A stretch of 44,839 bases of DNA from Coriobacteriales bacterium (GTDB lineage: Bacteria; Actinomycetota; Coriobacteriia; Coriobacteriales; Atopobiaceae), in NCBI GenBank assembly GCA_029101205.1, contig JAQXQO010000035.1, forward strand, positions 1 through 44,839, written 5' to 3'. Position numbers and translations under genes: made by a program. Numbering within the stretch: position 1 is the first letter of the stretch; each line of letters starts with the position of its first letter. The notes below the pieces were generated by a model. It was given only the letters and a program-made list of their open reading frames with translations, was not told where the DNA came from and made no database searches. Below are positions 7,587 to 15,672 of this stretch, piece after piece.

Positions 7587-8372
7587 TCAGTCCTCGGGAC
7601 CGGAAGCGTCCACGAAGTGACCACAAAACGAGGCACGGTGGATGGGTGAAAGCCCGTAGCGCCGTATGGCCTCGATGTGCTCAGCCGAGCCGTAGCCCTT
7701 GCACTCGGCCAGGTGGTACTGCGGGTAGGTCTGGTCGTAGGCCACCATCAGGTGGTCACGTGTGACCTTCGCCACGATGGACGCCGCGGCGATGCACGCC
7801 ACCTGCGCATCGCCATGCACGATCGTGCGCTCCCTCGGGTGCACATGCACGGGATTGCCGTCGATGAGCACCGCATCGGGTTCCACGCCCGTGTCGGCAA
7901 TGGCCTGTCGCATGCCCATGCGCAGGGCGACGCCCATGCCCAGGGCGTCTATGGACTCTGGCGCGATGTGGGCCATGCCTATGGCCACCGCCAACTCCGC
8001 TATCCGGGCAGCAAGCTCTTCTCGCCTGGCAGGCGTCAGCTTCTTTGAGTCGTTGATGCCCCAGACCATGGGCTCGTCGGGCAGCACCACGGCCCCCACC
8101 GTCAGGGGACCGGCCAAAGACCCTCGCCCCACCTCGTCTACGCCCACGACCAGGCCATGTCCCCCCAGCCGCCACTGCAGCTGGTACATGGCCTCAACGC
8201 GCGAGCGCTCTCGCGCCGTGCGCTCGTGCCTGCGACGCGCGGACGCCACAGCCGCCTGCACCTGCTTTCTTGGGTCGTCCTGGTAGGAGTCGGCAAGATC
8301 CAACTCTTCCTCGAAGGAAGCCCCACGCAGCTGGCTCACGACGTCCTTCGCGCTCTGGCGCCCCTTCTCCAT
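7587..8372 (-). CDS. rnhB: Ribonuclease HII
   Basis: Endonuclease that cleaves the RNA strand of RNA-DNA hybrids and removes single ribonucleotides from DNA. The catalytic DEDD set is intact by spacing: Asp79 and Glu80 (GVDEVGRGSLAGP), Asp171 (VLIDGN) and Asp189 (HGDAQ). Other family motifs are INDSKKLTPARREEL and AASIVAKVTRDHLM. The 261-residue product has about 70 residues before the catalytic domain, a helical N-terminal extension common in Firmicutes-type RNase HII. The ATG at 8372 has GGGAGGAG upstream; a longer reading of the frame would run into the rplS terminator. It is the first gene of the rnhB-xerC block, downstream of rplS and its terminator. Confidence 0.95.
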   Translation of the reverse strand: MEKGRQSAKDVVSQLRGASFEEELDLADSYQDDPRKQVQAAVASARRRHERTARERSRVEAMYQLQWRLGGHGLVVGVDEVGRGSLAGPLTVGAVVLPDEPMVWGINDSKKLTPARREELAARIAELAVAIGMAHIAPESIDALGMGVALRMGMRQAIADTGVEPDAVLIDGNPVHVHPRERTIVHGDAQVACIAAASIVAKVTRDHLMVAYDQTYPQYHLAECKGYGSAEHIEAIRRYGLSPIHRASFCGHFVDASGPED

Positions 8373-8496
8373 GGGCTCGTCTCCTCCCGCAACCGTTACT
8401 CCGTCGGCTCCGAACAAACAACGCCGTGAAGTGCCCGCATTCACGTCCGGCGCACTGCATGGTAGCAGCAACGACGGCACGGCACCGCATGGCGAC

Positions 8497-8522
8497 AAAA
8501 AAAGCCGCCCCGAAGGGCGGCT
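8497..8522 (-). terminator. Intrinsic terminator of rplS
   Basis: An 8-bp stem AGCCGCCC/GGGCGGCT (8503-8510 and 8515-8522) with a 4-base loop is followed, reading the minus strand, by seven T (complement of A at 8497-8503). It lies 17 nt after the rplS stop. Confidence 0.93.
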
Positions 8523-8538
8523 GTGCGCTTGGACCGGT

Positions 8539-8880
8539 TTAGCGCTTCTCGGGAATGCGAGCGGCCTTGCCCACGCGATCGCGCAGGTAGTACAGCTTTG
8601 CGCGACGAACGCGGCCGTGACGGACGACCTCCAGCTTTGCGATCTTGGGGCTGTGCAGGGGGAACGTGCGCTCCACGCCCATGCCGAAGCTGATCTTACG
8701 CACGGTGAAGGTCTCGCGCGCGCCGGCACCGCTCATGCGGATGACGTCGCCCTGGAAGACCTGCTCGCGCTCGCGGTCGCCTTCCTTGATGCGATAGTGA
8801 ACCTTCACGTTGTCGCCGGGACGGACCTCGGGGATATCCTCGCGGATCTGCTGGCGCTCGATGGCACGAATGTAGTCCAT
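8539..8880 (-). CDS. rplS: 50S ribosomal protein L19
   Basis: Large-subunit ribosomal protein at the 30S-50S interface. The 113-residue product begins [17 protein letters not shown] and carries the signatures [25 protein letters not shown] and the terminal [20 protein letters not shown], full family length. The ATG at 8880 follows GAGGAAG. In-frame codons upstream to 8937 belong to the 5' leader. It is monocistronic here, with its own promoter at 8946-8974 and a terminator right after the gene. The ancestral link rpsP-rimM-trmD-rplS is broken: ppdK, glyQS and a lipoprotein gene separate it from trmD. Confidence 0.97.
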   Translation of the reverse strand: MDYIRAIERQQIREDIPEVRPGDNVKVHYRIKEGDREREQVFQGDVIRMSGAGARETFTVRKISFGMGVERTFPLHSPKIAKLEVVRHGRVRRAKLYYLRDRVGKAARIPEKR

Positions 8881-8945
8881 AGCTTCCTCGTCTCTAGAGG
8901 TGCCGACGCTTTGCGAACGACACATAGGCTTACACACAAGAGAGG

Positions 8946-8974
8946 ATTATACGGCCTCGCGCCATTGCGCGCAA
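8946..8974 (-). promoter_or_regulatory. Promoter of rplS
   Basis: On the minus strand TTGCGC (8969-8974) and a perfect TATAAT (8946-8951) are 17 bases apart, about 66 nt upstream of the rplS ATG. Optimal spacing for the housekeeping sigma factor. Confidence 0.85.
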
Positions 8975-8985
8975 GAATCCACAAC

Positions 8986-9936
8986 CTACACGCAAAAGCA
9001 CACGACGACCGCGGAATCGCTGGTAGGGGCCACGTACGAGTGGGGATTCCCCACGTCGGAGACCCGGTAGAAATACACCTCCGAGGTGTCCTTGCGCATG
9101 AGCGCTGGGAAGGGCGTGCGCAGCCACCAGGAGGACTTGCCGGTGGACGCGTCCAGGGTCAGCGACTGGTTGGCGTTCATGGGGTCGATGCCCAGCTGCT
9201 GGAAGTACTGGTACTGCGTGCCCTCCGCGTTCAGTGTGTTGTCCATGCCGAATGCCGTGTCACCGTACTCGGCCTGCTCCCATGAGATCTGCCCGCACAG
9301 TTCACGCGCCGACAGCAGCCACAGCGTGTCGGTAGTCGCGGTGACGCTGCTGACGTCGTCCAGGTGCCCACGATTGTTCGTCAGCTTCTGCACGGGGACG
9401 ATGCGCTGGGTCAGCTCGTCGGGCAGAAGCGGCAGGTAGTCCGCCGTCAGCTTTGCGCGCAAGGCTGACGCCTCCCAGCCGCCCGCCACGCTGTCCGTGT
9501 CGTTCATCGAGGAGCGCCCCAGCGCCCCCACGGTCATGAAGGTCAGGCCAGCCACGCCACCGTCCTCCGTGGTGTCGTGGCCTATGCCGATGATGCGCAC
9601 GTCGATGACGTAGCCGTTTGTCAGCTGGACCTGCTTCGTCTGGTCGATGATGTTGCCCTGGTCGTCCACCAGCCCGGCGTCGCGCGCTATCTGCGTACGA
9701 TCGTCTGCCGTGGAAGCGGAGGCTATGCTGGCCGAGATCTGGCTGAGCTCGTCCCACGAGTAGGCGTCCAACGTGCTCTTCGACTGCTGCGAGCCGCTCG
9801 AGCTGGTCGCCTGCTGGGCGTCGGATCCAGACCCGCCCTGCTGCAGACTGCATGCGCACAGCCCCAACCCGGCCCCTGCCACCATAAGGGCCGCCACCAA
9901 AGCCGTCAGCACCCTTGCGCCACGAAACACCCTCAT
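8986..9936 (-). CDS. Putative lipoprotein with DUF6273-like domain
   Basis: The 316-residue product has a lipoprotein signal peptide: MRVFRGARVL, a hydrophobic stretch (about 8-26) and a lipobox LCAC, so lipidation is most likely at Cys29. A Ser/Gln/Gly-rich linker (about 30-55) leads into an extracytoplasmic domain. The pattern IIGIGHDT...GLTFMTVGAL, DTLWLLSARELCG, YGDTAFGMD, SSWWLRTPF and FYRVSDVG resembles DUF6273, a domain seen in secreted proteins of gut anaerobes and distantly related to formylglycine-enzyme-like folds. No function is known. The ATG at 9936 follows GGAGTGAGG. It stands between the ppdK terminator and the rplS promoter, so it is probably expressed alone. A direct repeat lies just upstream (9956-9980). 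Confidence 0.72.
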   Translation of the reverse strand: MRVFRGARVLTALVAALMVAGAGLGLCACSLQQGGSGSDAQQATSSSGSQQSKSTLDAYSWDELSQISASIASASTADDRTQIARDAGLVDDQGNIIDQTKQVQLTNGYVIDVRIIGIGHDTTEDGGVAGLTFMTVGALGRSSMNDTDSVAGGWEASALRAKLTADYLPLLPDELTQRIVPVQKLTNNRGHLDDVSSVTATTDTLWLLSARELCGQISWEQAEYGDTAFGMDNTLNAEGTQYQYFQQLGIDPMNANQSLTLDASTGKSSWWLRTPFPALMRKDTSEVYFYRVSDVGNPHSYVAPTSDSAVVVCFCV

Positions 9937-9955
9937 GCCTCACTCCAAACGATGC

Positions 9956-9980
9956 CAAGAAGAACGTTTGCAAGAAGAAC
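9956..9980. repeat. 10-bp direct repeat upstream of the lipoprotein gene
   Basis: CAAGAAGAAC occurs at 9956-9965 and again at 9971-9980, separated by GTTTG, a 15-base period. It lies 20-44 nt upstream of the lipoprotein ATG, where a promoter or operator would be expected. No convincing -35/-10 pair was found beside it. Confidence 0.6.
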
Positions 9981-10025
9981 TTCCCGGACGAAGCCGACCA
10001 TTGAACAGCCTACCCCCACATGCGT

Positions 10026-10060
10026 AAATGGGCGAGGGGAAGCTGAGCCTCCCCTCGCCC
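10026..10060 (-). terminator. Terminator of ppdK
   Basis: An 11-bp perfect stem GGGCGAGGGGA/TCCCCTCGCCC (10030-10040 and 10050-10060) with a 9-base loop, 23 nt after the ppdK stop. On the minus strand it is followed only by ATTTACG, so the T tract is weak but the stem is very stable. Confidence 0.8.
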
Positions 10061-10083
10061 GAAACTACGCTATGACAGCGAAG

Positions 10084-12855
10084 CTACTTGGTGGCAACCT
10101 TTGCGGGACCACCGTTGGAGTTGATCTTTGCCTGGGCACCCGCGAGGCGTGCGATGGGCACGCGGTAGGGCGAGCAGGACACGTAGTCCAGGCCAAGGTC
10201 GTAGTACATCTGGATGGAGTCGGGGTCGCCGCCGGTCTCACCGCAGACGCCGCAGACGATGGTCGGGTTGGCCTTGTGGCCGCCTTCGACGCCCATCTTG
10301 ACCAGCTTTGCGACGCCGGAGTCCAGGGTCTCGAAGGGGTTGGTCTTCAGGATCTTCTTGGCCAGGTACTGCGGGATGAACGCAGACTCGACGTCGTCAC
10401 GCGAGAAGCCGAAGGTGGTCTGCGTGAGGTCGTTCGTGCCGAAGCTGAAGAAGTCGGCGTACTTGCCGATCTCGTCGGCGGTCACGGCAGCGCGCGGCAG
10501 CTCGATCATGCAGCCCACGGGGATGTTCAGCTCGACGCCCTCGGCCTCGGAGACGGCCTTGACGCCCTTCTCGATCTGCTCGCGGACAAGCTTCAGCTCC
10601 TCGACCGTGGAGATCAGGGGAACCATGATCTCAGGCCTGGGGTCGTAGCCCTGCTTCTTCAGCGTGGCGGCAGCGCCGGCGATGGCACGAACCTGCATGT
10701 CGTTGAGCTCGGGGTACACGATGCCCAGACGGCAGCCGCGCAAGCCCAGCATGGGGTTGGCCTCCTGGAAGGAGTCCAGGCGGGCCAGGCGCTCGCGCAT
10801 GGCCTTCAGCTGGGTCTCGTTCTCACCGCGGCCCTCGGCGCGCGCGATCTCGACGGCCAGCTCGCGCGGGTCGTCCAGGAACTCGTGCAGAGGGGGATCC
10901 AGCAGACGGACGATGACGGTCTTGCCGTCCATGGCCTTGAACATGCCCTCGAAGTCGCCGGTCTGAGCCTTCAGCAGCTGACCCAGGGCCTGCTGCTTCT
11001 GGCCGTCGGTGTCGGCGAGGATGAACGACTGGATGATCTGCTTGCGGTCGCCCAGGAACATGTGCTCGGTACGATCCAGGCCGATGCCCTCGGCGCCGAA
11101 GTCGACGGACAGCTGAGCGTCGGCGGGGTAGTCGGCGTACGTGCGCACGCCGAAGAGGCGGCCACGAGAGGCGTCGTGACGGACGTTGTCTGCCCAGGTG
11201 AGGATTGTCTCCAGGTCGCCGGTCAGCTCGGGGCGCACCAGGGGCACAGCGCCCAGGATGACGTCGCCGGTCGTGCCGTTGATCGAGATGATGTCACCCT
11301 CGTGCAGCACGATGTCGGTGCCCGAGACGGTGACCTCCTTGGCCTTTGCGTCGATCTTCAGGGCCTCGGCGCCGCAGACGCAGGGGGCGCCCATGCCACG
11401 GGCGATGACGGCCGCGTGGGAGGTCTTTCCACCATGGGACGTCAGGATGCCCTCGGCGGCGACCATGCCCTTCAGGTCGTCAGGAGTGGTCTCCCAGCGC
11501 ACCAGGATGCAGGGCTTCTCGATGTTCTTGTAGTGGACGGCTGCGTCCGAGGAGAACACGACGGCACCCACGGCGGCACCGGGGCTGGCGTTCATGCCCT
11601 TGGCGATGACGTCGAACTTCGCCTTCGGGTCGAACTGCGGGTGCAGCAGCTGGTCCAGCTGCTCGGGAGCAACGCGCATGATGGCCTGCTCCTTGGTGAT
11701 GCGGCCCTCGTCTACCATCTGCATGGCGACGCGCAGGGCGGACAGGGCGGTGCGCTTGCCCACGCGGGTCTGCAGCATCCACAGCTTGCCGTTCTCGATG
11801 GTGAACTCCAGGTCCATCATGTCCGCGTAGTGGTCCTCGAGGATCTCGAACACGTGGAAGAGCTCCTTGCCAGCCTCCTCCAGGCCCGGGGTCTTCAGCA
11901 GGTCGGCGATGGGCTCGGTGTTGCGGATGCCGGCCACGACGTCCTCGCCCTGGGCGTTGACCAGGAAGTCGCCGTAGCGCTCGTTGGTGCCGTCAGCGGG
12001 GTTGCGCGTGAAGGCGACGCCGGTGGCGGAGGTGTTGCCCTTGTTGCCGAAGACCATGACCTGCACGTTCACAGCGGTGCCCAGGTCGTCGGGAATCTTG
12101 TTCTGCTTGCGGTACAGGATGGCGCGCGGGGTGTTCCAGGAGCCGAACACGGCCTGCTCGGCCAGACGCAGCTGCAGGTAGGGGTCCTGCGGGAAGGAAG
12201 CCTTGCCGTCGGGAGCGACCTCGGGGTGAGCCTGCGAGTCGACGTTCTTCGCGAAGATGTCCTTGAAGGTGGCGGTGAGCTCCTTGAGGTCCTCGGCGTC
12301 GAGCTCGGTGTCCAGCTTTACGCCCTTCTGCTCCTTCTTCTCGTTGATGGCGTCCTCGAACAGCTGGCCGTCAACGCCCATGACGACGTTGGAGAACATC
12401 TGCACGAAGCGGCGGTAGGAGTCCCAGGCAAAGCGGGGGTTCTGCGTCTGCTTGGCCAGGCCCTCGACGGACTTGTCGTTCAGGCCCAGGTTCAGGACGG
12501 TGTCCATCATGCCGGGCATCGAGAAGGGAGCGCCGGAGCGGACGGAGACCAGCAGAGGATCGTCGGGATCGCCGATCTTCTTGCCCATGCGCTTCTCGAG
12601 GTCCTTGCGGTAGACGTCGATCTCGTCCAGGACGCCCTCAGGCCACACGTTGCCTGCGCTCGAGTACGCAACGCAGGTCTGGCTGGTGATTGAGAATCCC
12701 GGAGGGACGGGCAGGCCGATGTTGGCCATCTCGGCAAGGTTTGCGCCCTTGCCGCCCGTGATCCACTTTGCCTCGTCGACGGTGGCACCGGCAACCTCGG
12801 TTACGTTGTTGCCGTTCTCGTCCTTTCCAAAGCGGTAGACATGCTTTTCAGCCAT
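10084..12855 (-). CDS. ppdK: Pyruvate, phosphate dikinase
   Basis: Interconverts pyruvate + ATP + Pi and PEP + AMP + PPi; in anaerobes it can replace pyruvate kinase or feed gluconeogenesis. The 923-residue product has an N-terminal ATP-grasp domain (GGKGANLAEM, SVRSGAPFSMPGMMDTVLNL, MLQTRVGKRT). The central phosphohistidine domain has catalytic His480 in SHGGKTSHAAVIARGMG. The C-terminal PEP/pyruvate barrel has GIGLDRTEHMF, NPMLGLRGCRLGI, FSFGTNDLTQTTFGFSRDD and the active-site region CGVCGETGGD. The regulatory Thr two residues before the His is present (Thr478). Length is slightly above the usual 870-900. The ATG at 12855 follows AAGGAG. It is monocistronic between two terminators; the gene upstream encodes a half-length PDRP-like protein. 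Confidence 0.97.
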   Translation of the reverse strand: MAEKHVYRFGKDENGNNVTEVAGATVDEAKWITGGKGANLAEMANIGLPVPPGFSITSQTCVAYSSAGNVWPEGVLDEIDVYRKDLEKRMGKKIGDPDDPLLVSVRSGAPFSMPGMMDTVLNLGLNDKSVEGLAKQTQNPRFAWDSYRRFVQMFSNVVMGVDGQLFEDAINEKKEQKGVKLDTELDAEDLKELTATFKDIFAKNVDSQAHPEVAPDGKASFPQDPYLQLRLAEQAVFGSWNTPRAILYRKQNKIPDDLGTAVNVQVMVFGNKGNTSATGVAFTRNPADGTNERYGDFLVNAQGEDVVAGIRNTEPIADLLKTPGLEEAGKELFHVFEILEDHYADMMDLEFTIENGKLWMLQTRVGKRTALSALRVAMQMVDEGRITKEQAIMRVAPEQLDQLLHPQFDPKAKFDVIAKGMNASPGAAVGAVVFSSDAAVHYKNIEKPCILVRWETTPDDLKGMVAAEGILTSHGGKTSHAAVIARGMGAPCVCGAEALKIDAKAKEVTVSGTDIVLHEGDIISINGTTGDVILGAVPLVRPELTGDLETILTWADNVRHDASRGRLFGVRTYADYPADAQLSVDFGAEGIGLDRTEHMFLGDRKQIIQSFILADTDGQKQQALGQLLKAQTGDFEGMFKAMDGKTVIVRLLDPPLHEFLDDPRELAVEIARAEGRGENETQLKAMRERLARLDSFQEANPMLGLRGCRLGIVYPELNDMQVRAIAGAAATLKKQGYDPRPEIMVPLISTVEELKLVREQIEKGVKAVSEAEGVELNIPVGCMIELPRAAVTADEIGKYADFFSFGTNDLTQTTFGFSRDDVESAFIPQYLAKKILKTNPFETLDSGVAKLVKMGVEGGHKANPTIVCGVCGETGGDPDSIQMYYDLGLDYVSCSPYRVPIARLAGAQAKINSNGGPAKVATK

Positions 12856-13050
12856 AGGCTTCTCCTTTGATAGAAAAGCTACCTCGGTACGCGCGAAGGC
12901 GCACCCCAACATCCCAAAAAGCCGACGCAGGGGGTGAACCCTCACACCAGTTCTCTTTGGAGCTTCTACATAATAGCGACCAGTCAGACGCATTTTCATC
13001 GAGGTGCATTTGCTGAGGATTTAGGCTCACTCGCCAATATATTTCTTGAC

Positions 13051-13083
13051 AAATAAAGGGGAGGTCGCTAAACCTCCCCTTTT
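13051..13083 (-). terminator. Terminator after the PDRP-like gene
   Basis: An 11-bp stem AAAGGGGAGGT/ACCTCCCCTTT (13055-13065 and 13072-13082) with a 6-base loop. The minus-strand continuation TTTATTTGTC supplies a T-rich tail, so it ends the long rpsP...glyS-PDRP transcript. With the T run on the other side it may work in both directions. The remaining bases to ppdK (12856-13050) should hold its promoter; TATTAT on the minus strand near 12970 is a candidate -10 with a poor -35. Confidence 0.85.
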
Positions 13084-13112
13084 GGGCAACATTCGATATT
13101 CTGACGTGCCGT

Positions 13113-13514
13113 TTACTGCTGCTCCAGCTGGTCCCTGTAGGCGCCAATCTTGTTGCTGGGCTCGGTGCCCGTCAGCGTGGACAGCACGGTGATGGCAGGG
13201 CCCAGAAGGTCGATGGACGGGATGCCCATCGCGTCGAGCTCGTGACGCACGTCACGCCGCAGGTTCTTGTCGGAGAAGGTGTGGAACACGGCCATGGGCC
13301 TGTCATTGTCCACGTGCGAGCTGAGGAACTCCTTCACCTTGTCGAGGCTGTCGGCGTTCGACAGGCGAACGATCTCGATTGCGTCGTCGGGGAACTGGGC
13401 GGCCGCGGCACGGACGACCACGTACGCCGTCTCGCCACGAGCGTCAGAAATCACAAAGACGAGCGGCTTGACGTCCTCAACTAGATTGTCGGTACTCAGA
13501 TCGAGAGTTGCCAT
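13113..13514 (-). CDS. Half-length PPDK regulatory protein (DUF299/PpsR) homologue, N-terminal domain only
   Basis: Full-length PDRP proteins (about 270 residues) are bifunctional: ADP-dependent kinase and Pi-dependent phosphorylase acting on the Thr beside the catalytic His of PPDK or PEP synthase. This 133-residue product matches the N-terminal half: VFVISDARGETAYVVVRAAAAQFP (in two parts, the SD.GETA signature and the QF motif), AVFHTFSDKNLRRDV, GIPSIDLLGPAITVLSTLTG. It then stops after YRDQLEQQ. The C-terminal half, with the P-loop and the nucleotide-binding region, is missing, and a terminator follows 30 nt later. The ATG at 13514 follows GAGGAG; an in-frame GTG five codons earlier overlaps that site. 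It lies after glyS and directly upstream of ppdK, which keeps the target Thr. Identity of the domain is likely; activity is doubtful. Confidence 0.7.
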   Translation of the reverse strand: MATLDLSTDNLVEDVKPLVFVISDARGETAYVVVRAAAAQFPDDAIEIVRLSNADSLDKVKEFLSSHVDNDRPMAVFHTFSDKNLRRDVRHELDAMGIPSIDLLGPAITVLSTLTGTEPSNKIGAYRDQLEQQ

Positions 13515-13577
13515 CACTTCTCCTCTCACCCACGCGCGTCCGCTCCCATCGCGGCGAGCCCAGGTTTGCCTATGACG

Positions 13578-15671
13578 TTACTTTCGTGACAGAACCGCGA
13601 AGTCGGCGACGCCCGCAAACACGTCAGCGAACTTGTTCAGCAGGCGCAGACGGTTCTCCCGCACCTTAGTATCGTCATCCATCACCAACACGTCATCAAA
13701 GAAGTGGTCGATTGGTTCCCTCAGGTCGGCGAGAGCGCTGCAGGCTGCAGAATATTCGCCATCCTGCAGTGCCTGGGCCACCTTCTGCTGCCCCTGGACG
13801 CAGGCCTGCAGCAGCGCGCGCTCGGCGTCGCCCAGCATGGACTCGTCCACGTTGGAGCCCAGCTTTGCGTCGCCCAGGTGCGCGGCGCGCGCGTAGGCGG
13901 TGGCCAGGTCGTCAAACAGCTCGGGCTCGTTGGCGCGGGCGTCCTCGAGGGCATGCGCGCGTGCCAGGAACTCGTCGGGGTCCACGACGCCCACGGCCGA
14001 TACGGCCTCAATGGTGTCAGGCGAGATCTTCTCGTCCTTGGCGATGGTGGCCAGTCGGCCCAAGAAGAACTTGCGGACCGCAGCCGACACCTCTGCCGCA
14101 TCGAAGTCCAGCCCCTGCCTGGCGTAGGCGTCCAGAGAGGCGCCGATGAGCGCACCCAGCGACACCTGCGGCAGCGTGCGCAGCATGGCGATGACGCCGA
14201 TGGCGGAGCGACGCACGGCGAAGGGGTCGGAGGATCCGGTGGGCGGCTCGTCGATGGCGAACATGCCGCAGATGGTGTCCAGCTTGTCGGCGATGGCCAC
14301 GGCCTTGCCCACGGTGTTGGAGGGCAGCTCGTCGCCTGCGAAGCGCGGACGGTAGTGCTCGCGGATGGCGTCGCACACCTCCTGGGGCTCGCCGGCGGCC
14401 TTGGCGTAGTAGCCGCCCATGACGCCCTGCTGGTTCGTGAACTCGACGACGGCCTGGCTGACCAGGTCGGCCTTGGCCAGGTGAGCGGCCCTTTGGGCCA
14501 GCTGCACGTCGGCGTCGGAGCCGCCGGCCTCGCGCATGACCTCGGGAGCCAGCTCCTCCATGCGCGCGACCTTCTGGCGCATGGTGCCCAGCTTCTCCTG
14601 GAACGTGACCTGCGACAGGCGCTCGACGAAGTCGTCCATGGGGACCTTCAGGTCCTCCTCGTAGAAGAACTTCGCGTCGTCCAGCCTGGCGCGCACGACA
14701 CGCTCGTTGCCGTCGACCACGGTGGCCGAGTAGGCGGGGTCGGCGTTGGACACGACCACGAACTCGCGGGTCAGCTGTCCCTGGGCGTCATATATAGGGA
14801 AGTAGCGCTGGTTCGACAGCATGGACTCGCAGATGATCTCGTGCGGGACGTCCAGGAACTCCTCGTCGAAAGAACCCACCAGCACCGTGGGCCACTCGCA
14901 CAGGTTCACGACCTCGTCGAAGGTACGCTTGGGCGTGTCCACGTGGGCGCCGCCGCGCTCCTGCTCCACCTGGGCGATCTGCTGACGGATGATCTGGGCC
15001 CTGCGGCCCGCGTCCAGCACGTGGGCCTCCTCCAGCACACGCTCGTAGTCGGCGGGGCTGGGACCCACGTGGTCGCCCGGGGACAGCACGCGGTGGCCGC
15101 GCGTGGTGTTGGACGAGGTGACGTCGGCGTAGTGCACGTCTACGACGTCGGAGCCCAGAAGCGCACAGATCCAGCGAATGGGACGCACGAACGACTCGTG
15201 CTCGGAGCCCCAGCGCTGGCTGCGGTAGTTGGGCCACTGGATGTTCGCGATGACGTCATGCGACAGCGTGGACAGTATGGGCATGGCGGGCTTGGACGGC
15301 ACGCTGCGCTCGGCAAACACGTACACGCGCCCGTCGGTGTCCTGGCGCTTGGCCAGCTGCGAGGCGTCGATGCCGAACTTGCGGGCGAAGCCCATGGCGG
15401 CGCGCGTGGGCTTGCCGTCGGCGTCGAAGGCTATGTTGGCCGCGGGGCCGCGCTTGACCTCGTGTATCTCCTCGGTGGCGCAGGCCACGTCGGACACGAT
15501 GGCCGCCAGGCGCCGGGGGCTGGACACGACGCGCACGGCGCCGTGCGACAGGCCGGCCTCGTCCAGGGCGGACGACACCAGCTTGGGCAGCTGCTTGCAG
15601 GCGTTCATCAACGGTGCGGAGGGCATCTCCTCGGTGCCTATCTCCAAAAGGAAGTCCTTGGTCTGGGCCAT
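13578..15671 (-). CDS. glyS: Glycyl-tRNA synthetase beta subunit
   Basis: Beta chain of the alpha2beta2 GlyRS; carries tRNA-binding and anticodon-recognition functions. The 697-residue product starts MAQTKDFLLEIGTEEMPSAP, the classic LxEIGTEExP N-terminus, followed by LVSSALDEAGL, VKRGPAANIAFDADGKPTRA, FVRPIRWICALLG and RGHRVLSPGDHV. Then come the HD-like region (KADLVSQAVVEFTNQQGVMGGYYA, given in parts by ADLVSQ and GVMGGYYA) and a C-terminal DALR-type anticodon domain (VMDDDTKVRENRLRLLN). The ATG at 15671 begins one base after the glyQ stop, with GGGGGAGG inside the end of glyQ, so translation is coupled. Full family length. Confidence 0.97.
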   Translation of the reverse strand: MAQTKDFLLEIGTEEMPSAPLMNACKQLPKLVSSALDEAGLSHGAVRVVSSPRRLAAIVSDVACATEEIHEVKRGPAANIAFDADGKPTRAAMGFARKFGIDASQLAKRQDTDGRVYVFAERSVPSKPAMPILSTLSHDVIANIQWPNYRSQRWGSEHESFVRPIRWICALLGSDVVDVHYADVTSSNTTRGHRVLSPGDHVGPSPADYERVLEEAHVLDAGRRAQIIRQQIAQVEQERGGAHVDTPKRTFDEVVNLCEWPTVLVGSFDEEFLDVPHEIICESMLSNQRYFPIYDAQGQLTREFVVVSNADPAYSATVVDGNERVVRARLDDAKFFYEEDLKVPMDDFVERLSQVTFQEKLGTMRQKVARMEELAPEVMREAGGSDADVQLAQRAAHLAKADLVSQAVVEFTNQQGVMGGYYAKAAGEPQEVCDAIREHYRPRFAGDELPSNTVGKAVAIADKLDTICGMFAIDEPPTGSSDPFAVRRSAIGVIAMLRTLPQVSLGALIGASLDAYARQGLDFDAAEVSAAVRKFFLGRLATIAKDEKISPDTIEAVSAVGVVDPDEFLARAHALEDARANEPELFDDLATAYARAAHLGDAKLGSNVDESMLGDAERALLQACVQGQQKVAQALQDGEYSAACSALADLREPIDHFFDDVLVMDDDTKVRENRLRLLNKFADVFAGVADFAVLSRK

Positions 15672-15672
15672 C

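Noticed and set aside
9577-12693. Open frame of 1038 codons on the plus strand opposite ppdK
   Set aside because: It mirrors the codon structure of ppdK in a GC-rich genome, has no recognisable domain or ribosome-binding site, and its composition (Gly, Leu, Val, His, Asp) is typical of antisense shadows.
13047-13052. Plus-strand TTGACA as a -35 box
   Set aside because: No -10 box at a suitable distance; the downstream bases are the terminator stem and there is no plus-strand gene after it.
13015-13112. Frameshifted C-terminal half of the PDRP-like protein
   Set aside because: All three minus-strand frames after the stop were considered; the region holds a terminator and no kinase-half motifs, so a simple frameshift does not explain the short protein.
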